Assembly: GCA_023440945.1 (NCBI GenBank)
Contig: JAEZRL010000236.1
Coordinates: forward strand, 1-6,779
Origin: Bacteroidota bacterium
GTDB taxonomy: Bacteria; Bacteroidota; Bacteroidia; Chitinophagales; Chitinophagaceae
Direction of reading: 5' to 3'
Length of the DNA stretch: 6,779 nt
The position numbers and the translations under genes were made by a program. Of this stretch, positions 5,375-6,779 are shown one piece after another; position 1 is the first letter of the stretch, and each line of letters starts with the position of its first letter. The notes under the pieces were generated by a model, which saw nothing but the letters and a program-made list of their open reading frames with translations, was not told where the DNA came from and did not search any database.

Positions 5375-5407
5375 AGTAATTCCGCTATTTCGTTTTTTAG
5401 CATTACT
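5375..5407 (+). other. Weak stem in the mmcQ-DUF3574 gap
   Basis: AGTAAT (5375-5380) and ATTACT (5402-5407), with inner GCTA (5384-5387) and TAGC (5398-5401), can form a bulged stem. No T run follows, so it is a poor terminator; it might be an attenuator or mRNA processing site. TAACTTTC at 5421-5428 is one mismatch from the -7 consensus but has no good -33 partner and would leave almost no leader. Confidence 0.25.
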
Positions 5408-5433
5408 TACTCAACCTTTCTAACTTTCGCAAT

Positions 5434-5808
5434 ATGAATGTCCGCCTGTTGCTGATCTGTTTTATTTTTCTATCCTGTTCTGCCGGAAGGATGACCGAAA
5501 CAAGTTTATACTTTGGGCAATCAAAGCCGGATGGAAGTATTATTAATGAAAAGGAATGGAATCAATTTAAAGAAGAATATATTCTTACAACTTTTTTAGA
5601 AGGAAGTTCTATTATACGGGTTGATGGCAGTTGGAAAGATACTGTCACACACAAAGTGATAACAGAGCCGGTTTATATGGTTATTTATTATTACAGAAGT
5701 ACTCCTCTTATGTCAAAACGAATCGATAGTCTGCGTAATCAGTACATAAAAAGATTTCAGCAACAATCTGTTTTAAGAGTAGATAAAAGAGTTAAGGCAA
5801 GTTTTTAA
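5434..5808 (+). CDS. DUF3574 lipoprotein
   Basis: This 124-aa protein begins with a short hydrophobic signal (MNVRLLLICFIFLSC) and a lipobox-like FLSC, with C15 as the predicted lipidated residue; the phenylalanine at -3 is not the classical residue. Positions after the cysteine (SAGR) lack the acidic run that often marks surface export in Bacteroidota, so a periplasm-facing location is likelier. The mature part follows the DUF3574 pattern: ETSLYFGQSKPDG (22-34), EKEWNQF (39-45), a GSWKD core (65-69), a beta-rich EPVYMVIYYY stretch, IDSLRNQYIKRFQQQSVLRVD, and the terminal VKASF. The family's function is unknown. The usual PDGLTV segment before the GxW core is replaced by LEGSSI. It follows the mmcQ-like gene on the same strand and is convergent with pckA. 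Confidence 0.88.
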   Translation: MNVRLLLICFIFLSCSAGRMTETSLYFGQSKPDGSIINEKEWNQFKEEYILTTFLEGSSIIRVDGSWKDTVTHKVITEPVYMVIYYYRSTPLMSKRIDSLRNQYIKRFQQQSVLRVDKRVKASF

Positions 5809-5927
5809 AGATGGCTTATGTTGAAGTTGGTATATCACGCTTTATTTAATTATCGCGTTTTCACTACATCAGGAGCCAATGATGCGATAACATATTTTCG
5901 GAAAAACTAATGAAGTATATAATTTTT
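5809..5927. other. Convergent intergenic gap with a loose inverted repeat
   Basis: TTATCGC (5850-5856) and GCGATAA (5884-5890) are an exact 7-bp inverted pair separated by 27 nt. No compact hairpin with a T tract is seen for either flanking gene. The rest is plain AT-rich sequence. Confidence 0.25.
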
Positions 5928-6779
5928 TTAGCCTATAAATGGTGCAGCAAGAAAAACTTCCTGATCTGTTCCTTCTTTATATTTTAAAAAGTTTTCAATG
6001 AACAGTTGTCCTAATTTTTTTGCCTGTTCATCATAAGCCGGTTTATCCTGCCAGGTATTTCGTGGATCTAAAATTTCTGCCGGAACGTTCGGGCAGGAGG
6101 TGGGTATCTTTATTTTAAACACCGGATGTTCAGTATATTCTACTTTGTCCAGGTCGCCATTTAATGCAGCTTTTATCATCGCACGGGTATATACTAATTT
6201 CATTCTTCTGCCAACGCCATAACCTCCGCCTGTCCAGCCAGTATTTATCAGCCAAACTTTTACTGCTTGTTTTCTTATTCTTTCCCCCAGCATTCTTGCA
6301 TAAACAGCAGGGTGTAAAGGAAGAAACGGCGCACCAAAACAAGCACTGAAAGTAGCTTTTGGTTCTGTAACACCTTCTTCTGTTCCAGCCACTTTTGCAG
6401 TATAACCGGAAATGAACTGGTACATTGCCTGTGCTGCTGTTAATTTGCTTACCGGTGGTAAAACGCCATAAGCATCACAGGTTAAAAAAAAGATATTATC
6501 AGGAACATTGCCAATAGCAGGCTCTAAAGCATTTGAAATATAAAATAATGGATAACTTACTCTCGTATTTTCTGTAATGGACGTGCTATTGAAATCAATG
6601 GTATTAGTTCCGGGAATAAAAGCAGTGTTTTCCACTAAAGCGCCGCCACGGACAGCATGAAAAATTTCAGGTTCTTTTTCTTTATTCAACCCAATGCATT
6701 TGGCATAACAACCACCTTCAAAATTAAAAACAGAATTGTGATTCCATCCATGCTCATCATCTCCGATCAGTTGGCGTTC
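5928..6779 (-). CDS. pckA: Phosphoenolpyruvate carboxykinase (ATP), C-terminal half, runs off right edge
   Basis: This enzyme converts oxaloacetate and ATP to phosphoenolpyruvate, CO2 and ADP in the cytoplasm, the entry step of gluconeogenesis. The frame is open from 6779 to the TAA at 5928-5930, giving 283 residues of a protein usually near 535. Visible family motifs, in order, are LIGDDEHGW (metal-binding kinase-2 motif), NFEGGCYAK, TENTRVSYP with the substrate-binding arginine, FFLTCDAYGVLPPVSKLT (nucleotide site), ISGYTAKVAGTEEG, FSACFGAPFLPLHP, NTGWTGGGYGVGRRMKL and ILDPRNTW. The Walker A loop (GxSGTGKTT) and N-terminal domain lie outside the window. The TTG at 6689 is an internal leucine codon, not a start. 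The lysine/arginine-rich GVGRRMKL form is typical of the long bacterial ATP type rather than the E. coli variant (TGKRISIK). No frameshift is seen. Confidence 0.97.
   Translation of the reverse strand, partial: ERQLIGDDEHGWNHNSVFNFEGGCYAKCIGLNKEKEPEIFHAVRGGALVENTAFIPGTNTIDFNSTSITENTRVSYPLFYISNALEPAIGNVPDNIFFLTCDAYGVLPPVSKLTAAQAMYQFISGYTAKVAGTEEGVTEPKATFSACFGAPFLPLHPAVYARMLGERIRKQAVKVWLINTGWTGGGYGVGRRMKLVYTRAMIKAALNGDLDKVEYTEHPVFKIKIPTSCPNVPAEILDPRNTWQDKPAYDEQAKKLGQLFIENFLKYKEGTDQEVFLAAPFIG

Noticed and set aside
6687..6689. TTG start that would make pckA begin inside the window
   Set aside because: The frame stays open to 6779 and encodes LIGDDEHGW and NFEGGCYAK upstream of it, so the TTG is an internal leucine codon and the gene continues outside.
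1..6779. tRNA, rRNA, known riboswitch, or transposase gene
   Set aside because: I scanned for tRNA-like T-arm and anticodon patterns, conserved rRNA blocks and transposase motifs and saw none; a covariance-model search would be needed to exclude small structured RNAs.

Overview
The window looks like a chromosomal stretch from a Bacteroidota bacterium, most likely the Chitinophagaceae or a relative. The reasons are moderate-to-low GC, A-rich leaders with few Shine-Dalgarno sites, a match to the TAnnTTTG type of -7 promoter box, REP-like palindromes of the CCTGAA/TTCAGG kind scattered between genes, and a 247-aa protein starting MATSTLIRHYRCKDVE, which I recall as a Bacteroidota-restricted family. 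The taxonomic call is inference; there is no rRNA or marker gene beyond pckA.

Layout. (1) 1-297: the 3' end of an unrecognised gene that enters from the left edge. (2) 298-1291: a repeat island. Several ~105-bp REPIN-like units (paired short hairpins facing each other) surround one small minus-strand gene for a GIY-YIG nuclease (724-1020). A 31-bp exact direct repeat lies on both sides of that gene. (3) 1292-2379: the 247-aa protein of unknown function, a strong intrinsic terminator, then a strictly periodic 21-bp tandem array (2091-2346) in which two unit types alternate to give a 42-bp higher-order period. (4) 2380-3555 (minus): an unrecognised acidic protein of about 391 aa. (5) 3785-4405 (plus): a HAD-superfamily hydrolase, ended by a long perfect palindrome. 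(6) 4539-4835 (minus): an unrecognised 98-aa protein. (7) 5030-5362 (plus): an MmcQ/YjbR-family protein with a perfect 10-bp inverted repeat ending one base before its start codon. (8) 5434-5808 (plus): a DUF3574 lipoprotein. (9) 5928-6779 (minus): the C-terminal half of ATP-dependent phosphoenolpyruvate carboxykinase, running off the right edge.

How they fit together. Most genes are single units, divergent or convergent, with no obvious operon except possibly mmcQ followed by the DUF3574 gene. pckA and the HAD hydrolase are housekeeping or metabolic. The parts that ordinary annotation does not explain are the GIY-YIG gene embedded in REPIN-like repeats, which suggests a nuclease-repeat pair comparable in concept to RAYT-REP systems, and the 247-aa gene followed by a helically phased 21-bp array, which may be a protein-plus-array locus. 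Both are hypotheses drawn from layout.
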